A DNA stretch of 64,000 nucleotides from assembly GCF_030295385.1 (NCBI RefSeq), contig NZ_AP027079.1, forward strand, positions 3,162,001 to 3,226,000, in the 5' to 3' direction. The translations under genes were made by a program, and so were the position numbers. Below, one piece after another: positions 10,540-18,816 of the stretch. The notes below the pieces were generated by a model, which was not told where the DNA came from, ran no database searches, and saw nothing but the letters and a program-made list of their open reading frames with translations. This stretch comes from Geothrix oryzae. GTDB taxonomy: Bacteria > Acidobacteriota > Holophagae > Holophagales > Holophagaceae. How positions within the stretch are numbered: the stretch's first letter is position 1; each line of letters begins with the position of its first letter.

Positions 10540-12015
10540 TCAGGCCTCAGCCTCGGCGCCGTCTCCATCCTCCAGGTCCAGCCGCTTCATTTTTTCAAGG
10601 AAGGTGGTGCGCTTGAGGCCCAGCAGGTCGGCGGCGCGCTTCTTGTTGCCGCGGGTGATGGCCAGGCTCTGGAGCATGAGCGTCTTCTCCATGTCCGACA
10701 CCACCTGGTTGAGGTCCAGGCCCTCGGGCGGCAGGTCCAGCCCGTAGGCGGCGGCCGGGGGCGGCGCGAAGAGGGCCGAGGAGAAGGCCTGGCCCGCGGG
10801 CGGTGTTCCGGCCTGGAGTTCAGGCCGAGGCGCGCCATCGGCGGGAGTCGCGGCCAGGGACTCGACCGATTCGCCCATGCGCTCCGCGAGGAAGGCGAAG
10901 TCCTCCCGCGTGAGCACCGGGCGGGTGCCCGACAGCACGATGGCGCGCTCGATGGCGTTCTCCAGTTGGCGCACATTGCCGGGCCAGGGCAGGGCCATGA
11001 GCAGCGGATCCACGCTGGGGTGCAGGGCCTTGGGATAGAGGCCATGCTCGCGGGCCTTCCGGTTGAGGAAGTGCTGGGCCAGGAAGGGCACCTCCTCGCG
11101 CCGCGCGCGCAGGGGCGGCATGGTGATGGGCACCACTTCGAGGCGGTAGAAGAGGTCCTCGCGGAAGCTGCCGTCCTTCATCTTCTTCCAGAGGTCCACA
11201 TTGGAGGCCGTCACCACGCGCACATCCACCTTCACGGGCGCGCCACCACCCAGGGGCTGCACCTCGCGCTCCTGGAGCACCCGCAGCAGGCGCACCTGGG
11301 CGCCCAGGGGCATGGTGCCCACTTCGTCGAGGAAGATGGTGCCGCCATGGGCCTCGCGGAACTTGCCCGGTGTGTCCTTGCGGGCATCCGTGAAGGCGCC
11401 CTTGTTGTAGCCGAAGAGTTCGGATTCCAGCAGGTTCTCGGGGATGGCGCCGCAGTGCACGGCCACGAAGGGCTCACCGGCCTCGGCGCTCATGCGGTGG
11501 ATGGCCCGGGCGATGACTTCCTTGCCCGTGCCGCTCTCCCCCAGCAGCAGCACCGTGGCGCGGGTGGCGGCGGCGCTGCGGGCGCGGACCAGCACATCCT
11601 GCATGGCCGGGCTGGTGCTCACCAGGCCGAAGGCCAATGCCTGTGAGGCGCTCAGCTGCGTGGTGGTACCCGAGCGCGGGCGCAGGCCGGGCATGGGCGG
11701 CTCGGGCCCGAGCACGGCCCAGCGCACGGATCCCAGCGAACCCCACTCCCCCAGGGCCTTGGCATCCATGGGCGCCGCATCCGGCCTCAGGCCCAGCAGA
11801 ATGGGCAGGGCCGCCACTTCGGCCATCATGCGGTTCAGTTCCGGCGGGGGCCAGGCGCCCCTGGCGCTGATCACCCACAGGTCCACATCCTTCGGCGCCA
11901 GGGCCGGGGACGCGCCGCGATCCACCGTGACATCCCAAAGGGCGGCCCACCGATGCTCCAGCCCCCCGGTGTCGTCCCCGAGGGTGGACCAGTGAAGGCG
12001 CGGCAGTTGGGTCAT
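10540..12015 (-). CDS. Sigma-54-dependent transcriptional activator (AAA+, Fis-type HTH)
   Basis: A 491-residue enhancer-binding protein that would remodel sigma-54 polymerase. Residues 1-120 are a divergent regulatory domain with no recognisable phosphoacceptor Asp. The AAA+ core spans about 130-370, with Walker A GESGTGKE, Walker [11 protein letters not shown] and the arginine fingers. A Fis-like helix-turn-helix ([20 protein letters not shown]) ends the protein. The sigma-54 contact loop reads GAFTDA rather than GAFTGA, a change seen in some functional members. A strong AGGAG precedes the ATG. Its targets are unknown; flagellar genes are one guess, from the FliW/CsrA setting. Confidence 0.9.
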   Translation of the reverse strand: MTQLPRLHWSTLGDDTGGLEHRWAALWDVTVDRGASPALAPKDVDLWVISARGAWPPPELNRMMAEVAALPILLGLRPDAAPMDAKALGEWGSLGSVRWAVLGPEPPMPGLRPRSGTTTQLSASQALAFGLVSTSPAMQDVLVRARSAAATRATVLLLGESGTGKEVIARAIHRMSAEAGEPFVAVHCGAIPENLLESELFGYNKGAFTDARKDTPGKFREAHGGTIFLDEVGTMPLGAQVRLLRVLQEREVQPLGGGAPVKVDVRVVTASNVDLWKKMKDGSFREDLFYRLEVVPITMPPLRARREEVPFLAQHFLNRKAREHGLYPKALHPSVDPLLMALPWPGNVRQLENAIERAIVLSGTRPVLTREDFAFLAERMGESVESLAATPADGAPRPELQAGTPPAGQAFSSALFAPPPAAAYGLDLPPEGLDLNQVVSDMEKTLMLQSLAITRGNKKRAADLLGLKRTTFLEKMKRLDLEDGDGAEAEA

Positions 12016-12090
12016 ACACTCCTAATCTGAATTCAGCCTAGATGCAGATGTTTGCGGGTCAAGTCAAAAAAATGACGGCAACTTCCCCGC

Positions 12091-12133
12091 CTGCCCCGCG
12101 GCGTGCGATGGCTTGCCCTGCGGCGTACGATGG
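12091..12133. repeat. Imperfect 21-base tandem duplication before the redoxin gene
   Basis: Two near-identical 21-mers, 12091-12111 and 12113-12133, share TGCC-TGCGGCGT-CGATGG with three differences. They lie between the divergent sigma-54 activator and the thioredoxin-like gene and end just ahead of the latter's ribosome binding site. Their role is unknown; a duplicated promoter or operator segment is possible. Confidence 0.6.
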
Positions 12134-12154
12134 AAGGAGCCCCCGGAGGTTCCC

Positions 12155-12700
12155 ATGGCCCTGACGGAATCCACCATGGTCCCGCTCGGTACGGCCTGCC
12201 CCGACTTCACCCTGCCGGGGGTGGATGGGCGGCTCTGGTCGCTGCACGACTTCCACTGCCCGGCCCTGCTGGTGGTGGTGATGTGCAACCACTGCCCCTA
12301 TGTGCAGTCCGTGGATGACCGCATCAACGCGCTGGCCAAGGCCTATGCCGGCCGCTGCGCCGTGGTGGCCCTCAACGCGAACGATGCCGTGACCTATCCG
12401 GACGACAGCTACGAGGCCATGCGGGCCCGTGCCAGGGCCAAGGGCTTCGTCTTCCCCTACCTCTGGGACGAGGAGCAGACCGTGGCCCGCCGCCTCGGCG
12501 CCGTGTGCACCCCGGACTTCTTCCTCTACGATTCCCACCGCCGCCTCGCCTACCGGGGCCGCCTGGACGACAACTGGAAGGACGCCACCCGGGTCACCCA
12601 CCGGGATCTGAAAGAAGCCATCGACCGCCTGCTGGCGGGCGAGGAGCCCCTGGAAATCCAGCACCCGAGCATGGGGTGCAGCATCAAGTGGAGGTCCTGA
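12155..12700 (+). CDS. Cytoplasmic thioredoxin-fold redoxin (CNHC)
   Basis: A 181-residue thioredoxin-like protein of the AhpC/TSA type with no export signal. The active site reads MCNHCPYVQS, a C-x-x-C pair near residue 48. VCTPDFFLYD supplies the family's cis-Pro region near 118, and the protein ends with GCSIKWR. A GGAGG ribosome binding site precedes the ATG at 12155. The stop overlaps the start of an exported paralogue, so the two are co-translated. The substrate is unknown; peroxide or thiol reduction is the likely chemistry. Confidence 0.8.
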   Translation: MALTESTMVPLGTACPDFTLPGVDGRLWSLHDFHCPALLVVVMCNHCPYVQSVDDRINALAKAYAGRCAVVALNANDAVTYPDDSYEAMRARARAKGFVFPYLWDEEQTVARRLGAVCTPDFFLYDSHRRLAYRGRLDDNWKDATRVTHRDLKEAIDRLLAGEEPLEIQHPSMGCSIKWRS

Positions 12701-13302
12701 TGAGGCGCGGCCTGCGGGCCTTCCTCCTGGTTCCGGCCCTGCTGGCGCCCCCGCTCCGGGCCCAGGCCCCCCAGGCCACCCAGGGGCTGAAGCTGGGCGA
12801 CCCCTGTCCCGCCTTCGCCCTGCCGGGCACGGACGGGCGCACCCATGCCGCCGAGGCGGCGGAGCCCCTGCTCATGGTGGTGTTCCTCAGCACCGAGTGC
12901 CCCTATGTGATGGCCACCCAGGCCCGCATCAACGCCTACGCCAAACGGTACGCGGGCCATGTGGCGGTCCGGGCCATCAACGCCAACGATGTGGAGACCC
13001 ATGGCCGCGAGTCCCTGGCCGACATGCAGGCCCAGGCCAAAGGGCAGGGCTTCGCGTTCCCCTACCTCAAGGATGAACCCCAGGCCGTGACCCGGGCCTT
13101 CGGCGCCGTCTGCACGCCGGACTTCTTCCTGTTCGACCGCGCGCGGAAGCTGGCCTACCGGGGCCGCATGGATGACAGCTGGCGCGACCCGTCGAAGGTC
13201 ACCGTGCGCGACCTGGAGGCCGCCACCGAGGCCCTCCTGGCGGGCCGGCCCGTGGCCGCGGAGCAGGTTCCCAGCCGCGGCTGCAGCATCAAGTGGAAGT
13301 AG
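12700..13302 (+). CDS. Exported thioredoxin-fold paralogue with a single active-site Cys
   Basis: A 200-residue paralogue of the preceding protein with the same landmarks (INANDVETHGRES, VCTPDFFLFD, RGCSIKWK) but an amino-terminal signal peptide ending near AQA. The active-site position reads STECPYV, so the first Cys of the C-x-x-C is replaced and one Cys remains, as in peroxiredoxins. It starts within the stop of its neighbour (ATGA). The pair looks like a duplication followed by relocation to the periplasm and a change from dithiol to monothiol chemistry. Confidence 0.8.
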   Translation: MRRGLRAFLLVPALLAPPLRAQAPQATQGLKLGDPCPAFALPGTDGRTHAAEAAEPLLMVVFLSTECPYVMATQARINAYAKRYAGHVAVRAINANDVETHGRESLADMQAQAKGQGFAFPYLKDEPQAVTRAFGAVCTPDFFLFDRARKLAYRGRMDDSWRDPSKVTVRDLEAATEALLAGRPVAAEQVPSRGCSIKWK

Positions 13303-13841
13303 GCCGGCGGCGCCTCTTCTTCGCCCTGCCCTTGCCACCCCAGCTGCGGGAGGCTCTCGGCCGCTGGCAGGGCCGGTTGTCGGAGGACGCGGGGGAGGGT
13401 GCGCGCTGGTGCAGACCCGAGGGGCTCCACCTCACCCTGGCCTTCCTCGGTGACTGTCCCGAGGAGGCCCTGCCCCGCCTCGGCGCGGTGGGCGAAGCCG
13501 TGGCCGGACGCCGGGACGCCTTCGCCCTCCACACGGCGGGGCTCGGCGGCTTTCCGAGCCTCGGCGCGGCGCGGGTGCTCTGGCTGGGCCTGGAGCCCTC
13601 CCCCGCACTGGAGGCCCTGGCCGCGGACCTGCGCACGACCCTGGGCGCCGCCGGGGAACCCTTCGAGGCCCGACCGTTCCGGGCCCACCTCACCCTGGCG
13701 AGGTTCCGCCGAATCCGATCCCTCGCCGGGTTCCCGGCGCCGCCCCCTGCGGCCTTTGCGGCGGACCGGCTTGCGCTCTTCGAGAGCCGGCCCCAGGGAT
13801 GTTACACGCCGCTGCAGGTCTGGTCCTTGCGGACGGTATGA
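13293..13841 (+). CDS. thpR: RNA 2',3'-cyclic phosphodiesterase (2H family, ThpR/LigT)
   Basis: A 182-residue two-histidine phosphoesterase that opens 2',3'-cyclic phosphates on RNA ends. Both catalytic motifs are visible: HLTLAF near residue 46 and HLTLAR near residue 130, with R-x-L-F-F-A-L-P at the start as is usual for LigT proteins. It begins with a GTG that overlaps the end of the upstream redoxin gene by ten bases, so it belongs to the same transcript. Its physiological RNA substrate is unknown. Confidence 0.88.
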   Translation: MEVGRRRLFFALPLPPQLREALGRWQGRLSEDAGEGARWCRPEGLHLTLAFLGDCPEEALPRLGAVGEAVAGRRDAFALHTAGLGGFPSLGAARVLWLGLEPSPALEALAADLRTTLGAAGEPFEARPFRAHLTLARFRRIRSLAGFPAPPPAAFAADRLALFESRPQGCYTPLQVWSLRTV

Positions 13842-13865
13842 TCGGAGGTTTCGCCGGAGCCCCTG

Positions 13866-14510
13866 ATGCGCCTCGCCCTCCTGCCCCTCTGCCTCGCCGC
13901 CGCCGCGCCCCTCTGCGCCCAGTGGGACCTGCGCCTGGAACTGCCGCGCCCCTCGGGCCAGAACCTGCCCCAGACCCTGATCTCCGGCACGGGCCAGCTG
14001 GCGGCGGGCGACTTCGACACGGGCAAGGGTTTCATCGCCTCCGTGAACCGCCAGATCTTCCAGGTGGGCCCCCTGCTCAAGCTCGAAGGCGGCCTCGAAT
14101 ACTCCCAGTTCACGGCCGACGGCCGCCTGGCCACGGGCGCCACTGCCCAGGGCACGAAGCTGAAGCAGCAGGGCGCCGGCCTCGGCCTGAACGCCCAGCT
14201 GTGGGTGCCCTTCGTGGGGATCGCCGGCGAGATCGGCCTCATCCAGCGCTTCCAGCGCTACACCGTGGACACGGCCGGAGCCGGCAGCGCCAAGGATCTG
14301 AGCCGCACCTGGCTGCGGGTGGGCGCCCGCTGGCGCATCCCCTCCGTGGTGGTGCACCCCTACCTGGCCGCCAGCTACCAGCAGCCCGTCAGCAAGGACC
14401 GCCCCGTGAAGGTGGGCAGCGCCTCGGACCTGACCACCTACTTCGCCGCCCAGGGCAGCGGCCAGGAGTTCGAGCGCCTGTGGACCTTCGGCGTGGGGGT
14501 GTCGTTCTGA
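13866..14510 (+). CDS. Exported protein, probable outer-membrane beta-barrel
   Basis: A 214-residue protein with a signal peptide (cleavage after LCAQ near residue 19). It has alternating-hydrophobicity strands and a terminal aromatic (GVGVSF), a usual end for outer-membrane barrels. No family is recognised. Its stop overlaps the start of the PafA-like phosphatase (TGATG), so the two are probably made together. Confidence 0.65.
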   Translation: MRLALLPLCLAAAAPLCAQWDLRLELPRPSGQNLPQTLISGTGQLAAGDFDTGKGFIASVNRQIFQVGPLLKLEGGLEYSQFTADGRLATGATAQGTKLKQQGAGLGLNAQLWVPFVGIAGEIGLIQRFQRYTVDTAGAGSAKDLSRTWLRVGARWRIPSVVVHPYLAASYQQPVSKDRPVKVGSASDLTTYFAAQGSGQEFERLWTFGVGVSF

Positions 14511-16210
14511 TGCGTGGGTTCCCCGCTTTTCTGACCCTGGTTCCCGTCCTCACCCCGACGCCCCTCCTCGCCCAGAAGTCCCCAGCTCTCGCCCCACCGG
14601 CCCGGCCCCACCTGGTGGTGGTCGTGTCCGTGGACCAGCTCTCCGCCGAGCTGATGCAGACCTACGGCCCGGAGCTGACCGGCGGCCTCGCGCGGCTGCG
14701 CCAGGAGGGCGCCTTCTTCACCGAGGCCTACCACGACCACGGCTTCACGGAGACGGGCCCCGGCCATTCCGTGCTGCTGTCGGGGCGCTTCCCGGCGAAC
14801 ACCGGCATCGTGGAGAACCGCTGGTTCGACCGCGGGACCGGCCGCCTGGTCTACTGCGTCGAGGATGCCGCCGCCCGGCCACTGCCCGCCGCGGGTCCCC
14901 CGGGGTCTTCCTCCGGATCTTCCTGGGGTTCTTCCAACGCCCGCTTCCTGGGCGACGGGCTGGGCGACTGGCTCCAGGCACAGGTGCCCGGCAGCCGGGC
15001 CTTCGCCGTGTCGGGCAAAGACCGGGCCGCGATCCTGATGGCCGGCCGCAAGCCCACCGCCGCCTACTGGTTCAGCGGGGCGGCGGGCTTCGGCACCTCC
15101 ACCACCTACGCCCAGCGCCTGCCCGAGTGGCTGCTGCGCTTCGACGGCGGGCTGCAGGAGCGCTTCGCCACCCGGAGCTGGCTCTGGACCAAGACTCCCG
15201 GCACGCCCGAGGGCCGCGTGGCCACCTGGACCTTCCCGGGCCAGGTGATCCGCAACGGCGCCCTGCCGCGCCTCATCCAGGGCGCGGGCATGCCCCTCGA
15301 CAAGACCTTCGAGGCCCGCTTCCGCAAATCCCCCTTCCTCGACGAGGTCACCCTGGAGGCCGCCGAGGCGCTGATGGACGCCGAGAAGCTGGGCCAGGGC
15401 CCGGCCACGGATCTGCTGGCGGTGAGCTTCTCCGCCACGGACTACATCGGCCACAGCTACGGCATCCTGGGCACGGAGATGCGGGACCAGCTGCACCGCC
15501 TGGACCGCACCCTGGGCCGCCTGCTCGAGGTCGTGCGCCGCCGCGATTCCAGGGCCTGGGTGATCCTCAGCGCCGACCACGGCGGCATGGACCTGCCCGA
15601 GGCCCTGGCGGATCAGGGCTTCCCCGCCCGGCGCGTGAACCCGCCCGTCTTCCTGAACGAGCTGCGCGCCGACCTCAAGGCCGCCTTCAAGGTGGACGCC
15701 GACCTCCTCCTGGAATCGCCCGAGCCCAACTCGCTCTACCTGCGGGAGGGCGCCCTGAAGGCCACGGGCCTCGAGCGGAAGGCGGTGCTGGCGCGGATGC
15801 AGGCCTGGCTGCGGGCCCGGCCCGAAGTGGCCGACGCCTTCACCGCCGAGGATCTGGCCGCCACCGACCCCAGCGCCACCGGAAGCCCCCGCGACACCAG
15901 CCTGCGCGTGCTGCTGCGCCGCAGCTTCCGCGCGGATCGCAGCGGCGATGTGCTGGTGGCCTTCAAGCCCTGGGTGGTCTTCGGCGTGCCCCCCGTCGAA
16001 TGGGCCACGGGCCACGGCACCCCCTACGCCTACGACCGCCGAGTGCCCCTCATCTTCTGGGGCCCCTGGAAGGGCGGCGAACGGCCCGGCCCCGTCCGCA
16101 CCGTGGACCTCGCCCCCACCCTGGCGCGGGAGCTGGGGCTCCAGCCCGGAGCCGTGGACGGCCAGGCGCTCGACCTCGGAAGGGCCGCCACCACCAACCG
16201 CAAAAAATAA
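14510..16210 (+). CDS. Alkaline phosphatase, PafA-like (exported)
   Basis: A 566-residue secreted phosphomonoesterase of the alkaline phosphatase superfamily. A signal peptide ends near LLAQ. The metal-site start VSVDQLSAEL is followed by the nucleophile region TETGPGHSVLLSGRFPANTG, in which Thr near residue 81 matches the Thr nucleophile of PafA enzymes. Other ligands are the Asp/His of SATDYIGHSYG and ADHGGMD, and GHGTPYAYDRRVPLIFWGP near the end. PafA enzymes release phosphate from organic esters in the periplasm without phosphate-starvation control. No Pho-type regulatory site is evident here. Confidence 0.85.
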   Translation: MRGFPAFLTLVPVLTPTPLLAQKSPALAPPARPHLVVVVSVDQLSAELMQTYGPELTGGLARLRQEGAFFTEAYHDHGFTETGPGHSVLLSGRFPANTGIVENRWFDRGTGRLVYCVEDAAARPLPAAGPPGSSSGSSWGSSNARFLGDGLGDWLQAQVPGSRAFAVSGKDRAAILMAGRKPTAAYWFSGAAGFGTSTTYAQRLPEWLLRFDGGLQERFATRSWLWTKTPGTPEGRVATWTFPGQVIRNGALPRLIQGAGMPLDKTFEARFRKSPFLDEVTLEAAEALMDAEKLGQGPATDLLAVSFSATDYIGHSYGILGTEMRDQLHRLDRTLGRLLEVVRRRDSRAWVILSADHGGMDLPEALADQGFPARRVNPPVFLNELRADLKAAFKVDADLLLESPEPNSLYLREGALKATGLERKAVLARMQAWLRARPEVADAFTAEDLAATDPSATGSPRDTSLRVLLRRSFRADRSGDVLVAFKPWVVFGVPPVEWATGHGTPYAYDRRVPLIFWGPWKGGERPGPVRTVDLAPTLARELGLQPGAVDGQALDLGRAATTNRKK

Positions 16211-16221
16211 AAGCGGTTTGC

Positions 16222-16280
16222 CCCAAAGAACACAAAGGGCACAAAGGCGGGCCGACCCTCCTGCTTTTTTGGGTTCTTTG
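16222..16280. repeat. Inverted ACAAAG-rich intergenic repeat
   Basis: The gap after the phosphatase gene holds CAAAGAAC (16224-16231) and its inverse GTTCTTTG (16273-16280), together with several CACAAAGG-type words and a T6 run at 16265-16270. Similar CAAAGAACACAAAGG words are scattered in intergenic DNA of unrelated bacteria. It may act as a weak terminator ahead of the Sir2 gene. It is AT-richer than its surroundings. Confidence 0.5.
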
Positions 16281-16323
16281 TGGCTAAGTCTTTCTTGGCG
16301 GCGTCCTCAAGGTGGAGTTCTCC

Positions 16324-17028
16324 ATGTCTCTTTCCCGCGGCGGTTCCCTCGTGATCCTCACCGGCGCGGGCATCTCCGCGGAAAGCGGGCTGCGGACCTT
16401 CCGCGCGGCGGACGGGCTGTGGGAGAACCACCGGGTGCAGGATGTGGCCACGCCCGAGGCCTTCCACCGGAACCCGGCCCTGGTCTACCGCTTCTACAAC
16501 GAGCGGCGGCGGAGCCTGGCGACGGTCCAGCCCAACGCCGCCCATGAGGCCCTGGCGCGGCTCGAGCGCGCGTGGCCCGGCGAGCTTCTGCTGGTCACGC
16601 AGAATGTGGACGACCTCCACGACCGGGCGGGCTCGCAGAACCTGCTGCACATGCACGGCGAGCTGCTCAAGGCCCGCTGCCTCGCCTGCCGCGCCGTGGT
16701 GGCCTGGCCCGGCGACCTGGATGCCGACGACCACTGCCCGGCCTGCCGGCGCGGCCGGCTGCGCCCCCACATCGTCTGGTTCGGCGAGATGCCCCTGGAG
16801 ATGGAGCGCATCTACCAAGCCCTGGACCGCTGCGCCCTCTTCGCCGCCATCGGCACCAGCGGCCATGTGTACCCCGCTGCGGGCTTCGTGGAGGCCGCAG
16901 CGCCCGGCGCCCGCACTGTGGAGCTCAACCTCGAGCCCAGCCTCGTGGCCGACGCCTTCCAGGAGCAGCGCGTCGGCAAGGCCACGGAGCTGGTGCCCGC
17001 CTTCGTGGCCGAGCTGCTGGGGGACTGA
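16324..17028 (+). CDS. cobB: NAD-dependent protein deacylase, Sir2 family (SIRT5-like)
   Basis: A 234-residue sirtuin that removes lysine acyl groups using NAD. Visible motifs are [16 protein letters not shown] (NAD site), [12 protein letters not shown], the catalytic His in [11 protein letters not shown], two zinc Cys pairs (CLAC, CPAC), and [12 protein letters not shown]. The Y-x-x-R of [10 protein letters not shown] marks class III sirtuins, which prefer succinyl and malonyl groups. I chose ATG 16324 because AAGGTGGAG lies just ahead; a GTG at 16312 is the longer alternative. It is the last chromosomal gene before the AT-rich cassette island. Confidence 0.92.
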   Translation: MSLSRGGSLVILTGAGISAESGLRTFRAADGLWENHRVQDVATPEAFHRNPALVYRFYNERRRSLATVQPNAAHEALARLERAWPGELLLVTQNVDDLHDRAGSQNLLHMHGELLKARCLACRAVVAWPGDLDADDHCPACRRGRLRPHIVWFGEMPLEMERIYQALDRCALFAAIGTSGHVYPAAGFVEAAAPGARTVELNLEPSLVADAFQEQRVGKATELVPAFVAELLGD

Positions 17029-17139
17029 ACCGGCGAGGGCATTCCGCAGGGCCTTGGGACCGCGAAGGGGAGGATCGAGAAAGCGGCCGTGCTTCAGGCA
17101 TTCCGTCCCTGCCTAGACTCGACGGAGGGCCGTGCCGGA

Positions 17140-17167
17140 GAGGTCCGGGTTGAGCGAAAGGTTAGGT
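17140..17167 (-). other. Half attC site at the distal end of the array
   Basis: On the minus strand ACCTAAC (17167-17161) is followed by a left inner arm CGCTCAACCCGGACC, closely matching GCTCAACTCGGACC in the next attC. No matching right arm or GTTRRRY core is found before the Sir2 gene. The site is therefore truncated or diverged where the array joins the chromosome. The stop codon of the third cassette gene lies inside the core. Confidence 0.6.
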
Positions 17168-18067
17168 AACTGCGCGTAGTCTGGATAGTAATTTGCCTAT
17201 TTGATGTAGATTTAGTCGAGGGAATAATTCTGGTTTAGGAGTGATTTTCGCTGAAAACCTATCCTCCGACCATTGGGGGTTATGGATGTTGAGATATGTC
17301 CAAAACGCCGCCAAATATTTATCCCTGGTGCAGAGACCGACACTAGTGCCAAACAACCCAGATCCGGCTGCCAAATATTCAAGAGAACGGATATCGGAAA
17401 GTGCGTTATATGCCTGTTGATGGGAATATGAGCCTTTTGGCTTGAGCACCCCACGGCCAATCCTTGGCTCGGAGCCATCTTGTGGCTCATAAAGGCATGA
17501 TAATGCTGCAAATAGAACTAAGGAGTTTTTTAGAATATTATATTTAGATGCAAGCTCTAAAATTTGACTTTCTACTCTATTTGTATTTCTTTCAGATACG
17601 CGTGCTGACAAAATTGGAGATACTTCGACCAAAAAATCGACCTCTCGCTGATGCCTCGGTGCTATTGCGGTAATGACTTCATACAATCGTGGATACTCAT
17701 CGTGGTTATGCCAAAAAACATGGGCCTCCGGTAAGCTTTTGGAAAGTAAGATGTTGGTGGAGTTGAGAGCCGTCGAAAATTCATCATAGGAAGGTATTCG
17801 GCCGTATTGGCCTTCGCTTGCTTGAATAAATGAATTTAGTTGATACCGTGAATTATTCAGATAACTAAGCCACCATCTCTCTGCCTCCAAATCCTTGCGG
17901 TCCGGCCGATTAATAAGCTTGGATATAGCTGCCGTTATACACCTATCAACCAAGATGATATTTGCAGATGAAAATGGAAGAGGCAGCCAGCCACCAAGTT
18001 GGAGGACCCAGATAACTACCGGGTGTTCTAGTTCAAGTGTGAGTTCGATAGTCGCAGTTTCGGGCAT
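17162..18067 (-). CDS. Cassette gene 3: unknown protein, possibly PIN-like
   Basis: A 301-residue protein of a family I do not recognise. An amino-terminal strand with an Asp (IILVDRCITAAISKL, near residue 38) and a late segment (NALSDIRSLEYLA ... GLCTRDKYLAAFW, near 225-265) resemble the Asp-bearing ends of PIN-type nucleases. That is only a fold guess. I start at ATG 18067, just past the attC, because a longer frame from 18175 would read through the recombination site. Its TAA stop lies inside the next attC core, as is typical of cassettes. Codon use is AT-rich, unlike the flanking genes. Confidence 0.7.
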   Translation of the reverse strand: MPETATIELTLELEHPVVIWVLQLGGWLPLPFSSANIILVDRCITAAISKLINRPDRKDLEAERWWLSYLNNSRYQLNSFIQASEGQYGRIPSYDEFSTALNSTNILLSKSLPEAHVFWHNHDEYPRLYEVITAIAPRHQREVDFLVEVSPILSARVSERNTNRVESQILELASKYNILKNSLVLFAALSCLYEPQDGSEPRIGRGVLKPKGSYSHQQAYNALSDIRSLEYLAAGSGLFGTSVGLCTRDKYLAAFWTYLNIHNPQWSEDRFSAKITPKPELFPRLNLHQIGKLLSRLRAVT

Positions 18068-18080
18068 AGGACGATGAGTC

Positions 18081-18204
18081 ACCCAACGAAAGAAGTTAAC
18101 CGGCCTCGCCTGCACCGAGGCGCTGAACAAAGCCGAGATAGCGAAATGCTGAGAGAGAGCAAAAGGCAATGCCACCCGGGTCCGAGTTGAGCAGAGGGTT
18201 AGGA
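18081..18204 (-). other. attC recombination site between cassettes 2 and 3
   Basis: On the minus strand the site runs from TCCTAAC (18204-18198) to GTTGGGT (18087-18081), 124 bp. Its inner arms GCTCAACTCGG and GAGGCCGGTTAAC and the central sequence GCTCTCTCTCAGCAT match the other full site. The stop codon of cassette gene 2 (TAA) is embedded in the first core. Confidence 0.85.
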
Positions 18205-18684
18205 GTCGATTTCAGCACTGAATATTAATGTTTGGATATCACCATAAATTGATTCATACTCAATATTCCAGGTAATTTTCGAAGTAGTTGAAAGATAATT
18301 TTTAGCCTGTTCATGTGGTATATGCAAAAGGATGACCGGTTGTTTTGTTAGGATGTAATCTCCTTTTTTGCAATTCCAAGTTGACGCCAAATCAATGACA
18401 CCCCGCGATCTAAGAGTACTTGTGAGTATGGAGATTGATGGAAAGAGAAGTTCATCCTTATCAATTTTAACTAAGAACTTCCTGATGACAGCGGGGCCTG
18501 CACCCGCATTAACTACCTGCCACTTGAATGGATGTCCTTCGAGTGAGAATCGATCTGCGTGTAAATAGGGTCGAACCGATAATTTGTTGTGACTTCTCTG
18601 AACTGCCACTTGCCACAACGAAACCACAAGCGCACAGAGAGCTACCGAGGCGGACCCCAAGGCGATGGATGCTTCTGGGCTCAT
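18199..18684 (-). CDS. Cassette gene 2: small membrane-anchored protein of unknown function
   Basis: A 161-residue protein with one amino-terminal transmembrane helix (about residues 8-27), then SHNKLSVRPYLHADRF and a beta-rich soluble domain. This layout, a helix followed by a short S-x-N-x-L-S-V-R-P-like motif, resembles single-helix proteins often carried in cassettes; I know of no assigned function. The Shine-Dalgarno sequence AGGAG lies in the recombination core just upstream (GTTAGGAG), and the stop is inside the downstream core, so the gene fills the cassette exactly. Confidence 0.8.
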   Translation of the reverse strand: MSPEASIALGSASVALCALVVSLWQVAVQRSHNKLSVRPYLHADRFSLEGHPFKWQVVNAGAGPAVIRKFLVKIDKDELLFPSISILTSTLRSRGVIDLASTWNCKKGDYILTKQPVILLHIPHEQAKNYLSTTSKITWNIEYESIYGDIQTLIFSAEIDS

Positions 18685-18691
18685 TTGAGAC

Positions 18692-18815
18692 TCCTAACGA
18701 ATGAAGCTAAGCGGCCACGCCTGCACCGAGACGATAAGCGGAGCCGAGATAGCGCAATGCTGAGAGAGAGCGGAAGGCAATGCAGGCGGGGCCCAACTTG
18801 AGCGCAAGGTTAGGC
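18692..18815 (-). other. attC recombination site between cassettes 1 and 2
   Basis: On the minus strand the site runs from GCCTAAC (18815-18809) to GTTAGGA (18698-18692), 124 bp. The arms GCCCCGCCTGCA and TGCAGGCGTGGCC can pair with one mismatch, giving the folded hairpin that integron integrases recognise. The centre carries GCTCTCTCTCAGCATTGCGCTATCTCGGCT or close variants in both full sites (18728-18780 here), so the two are members of one attC family. Confidence 0.88.
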
Positions 18816-18816
18816 G

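Noticed and set aside
17162-18175. A longer form of cassette gene 3 starting at 18175
   Set aside because: The extra 36 codons lie within the attC site and would be an accident of its sequence.
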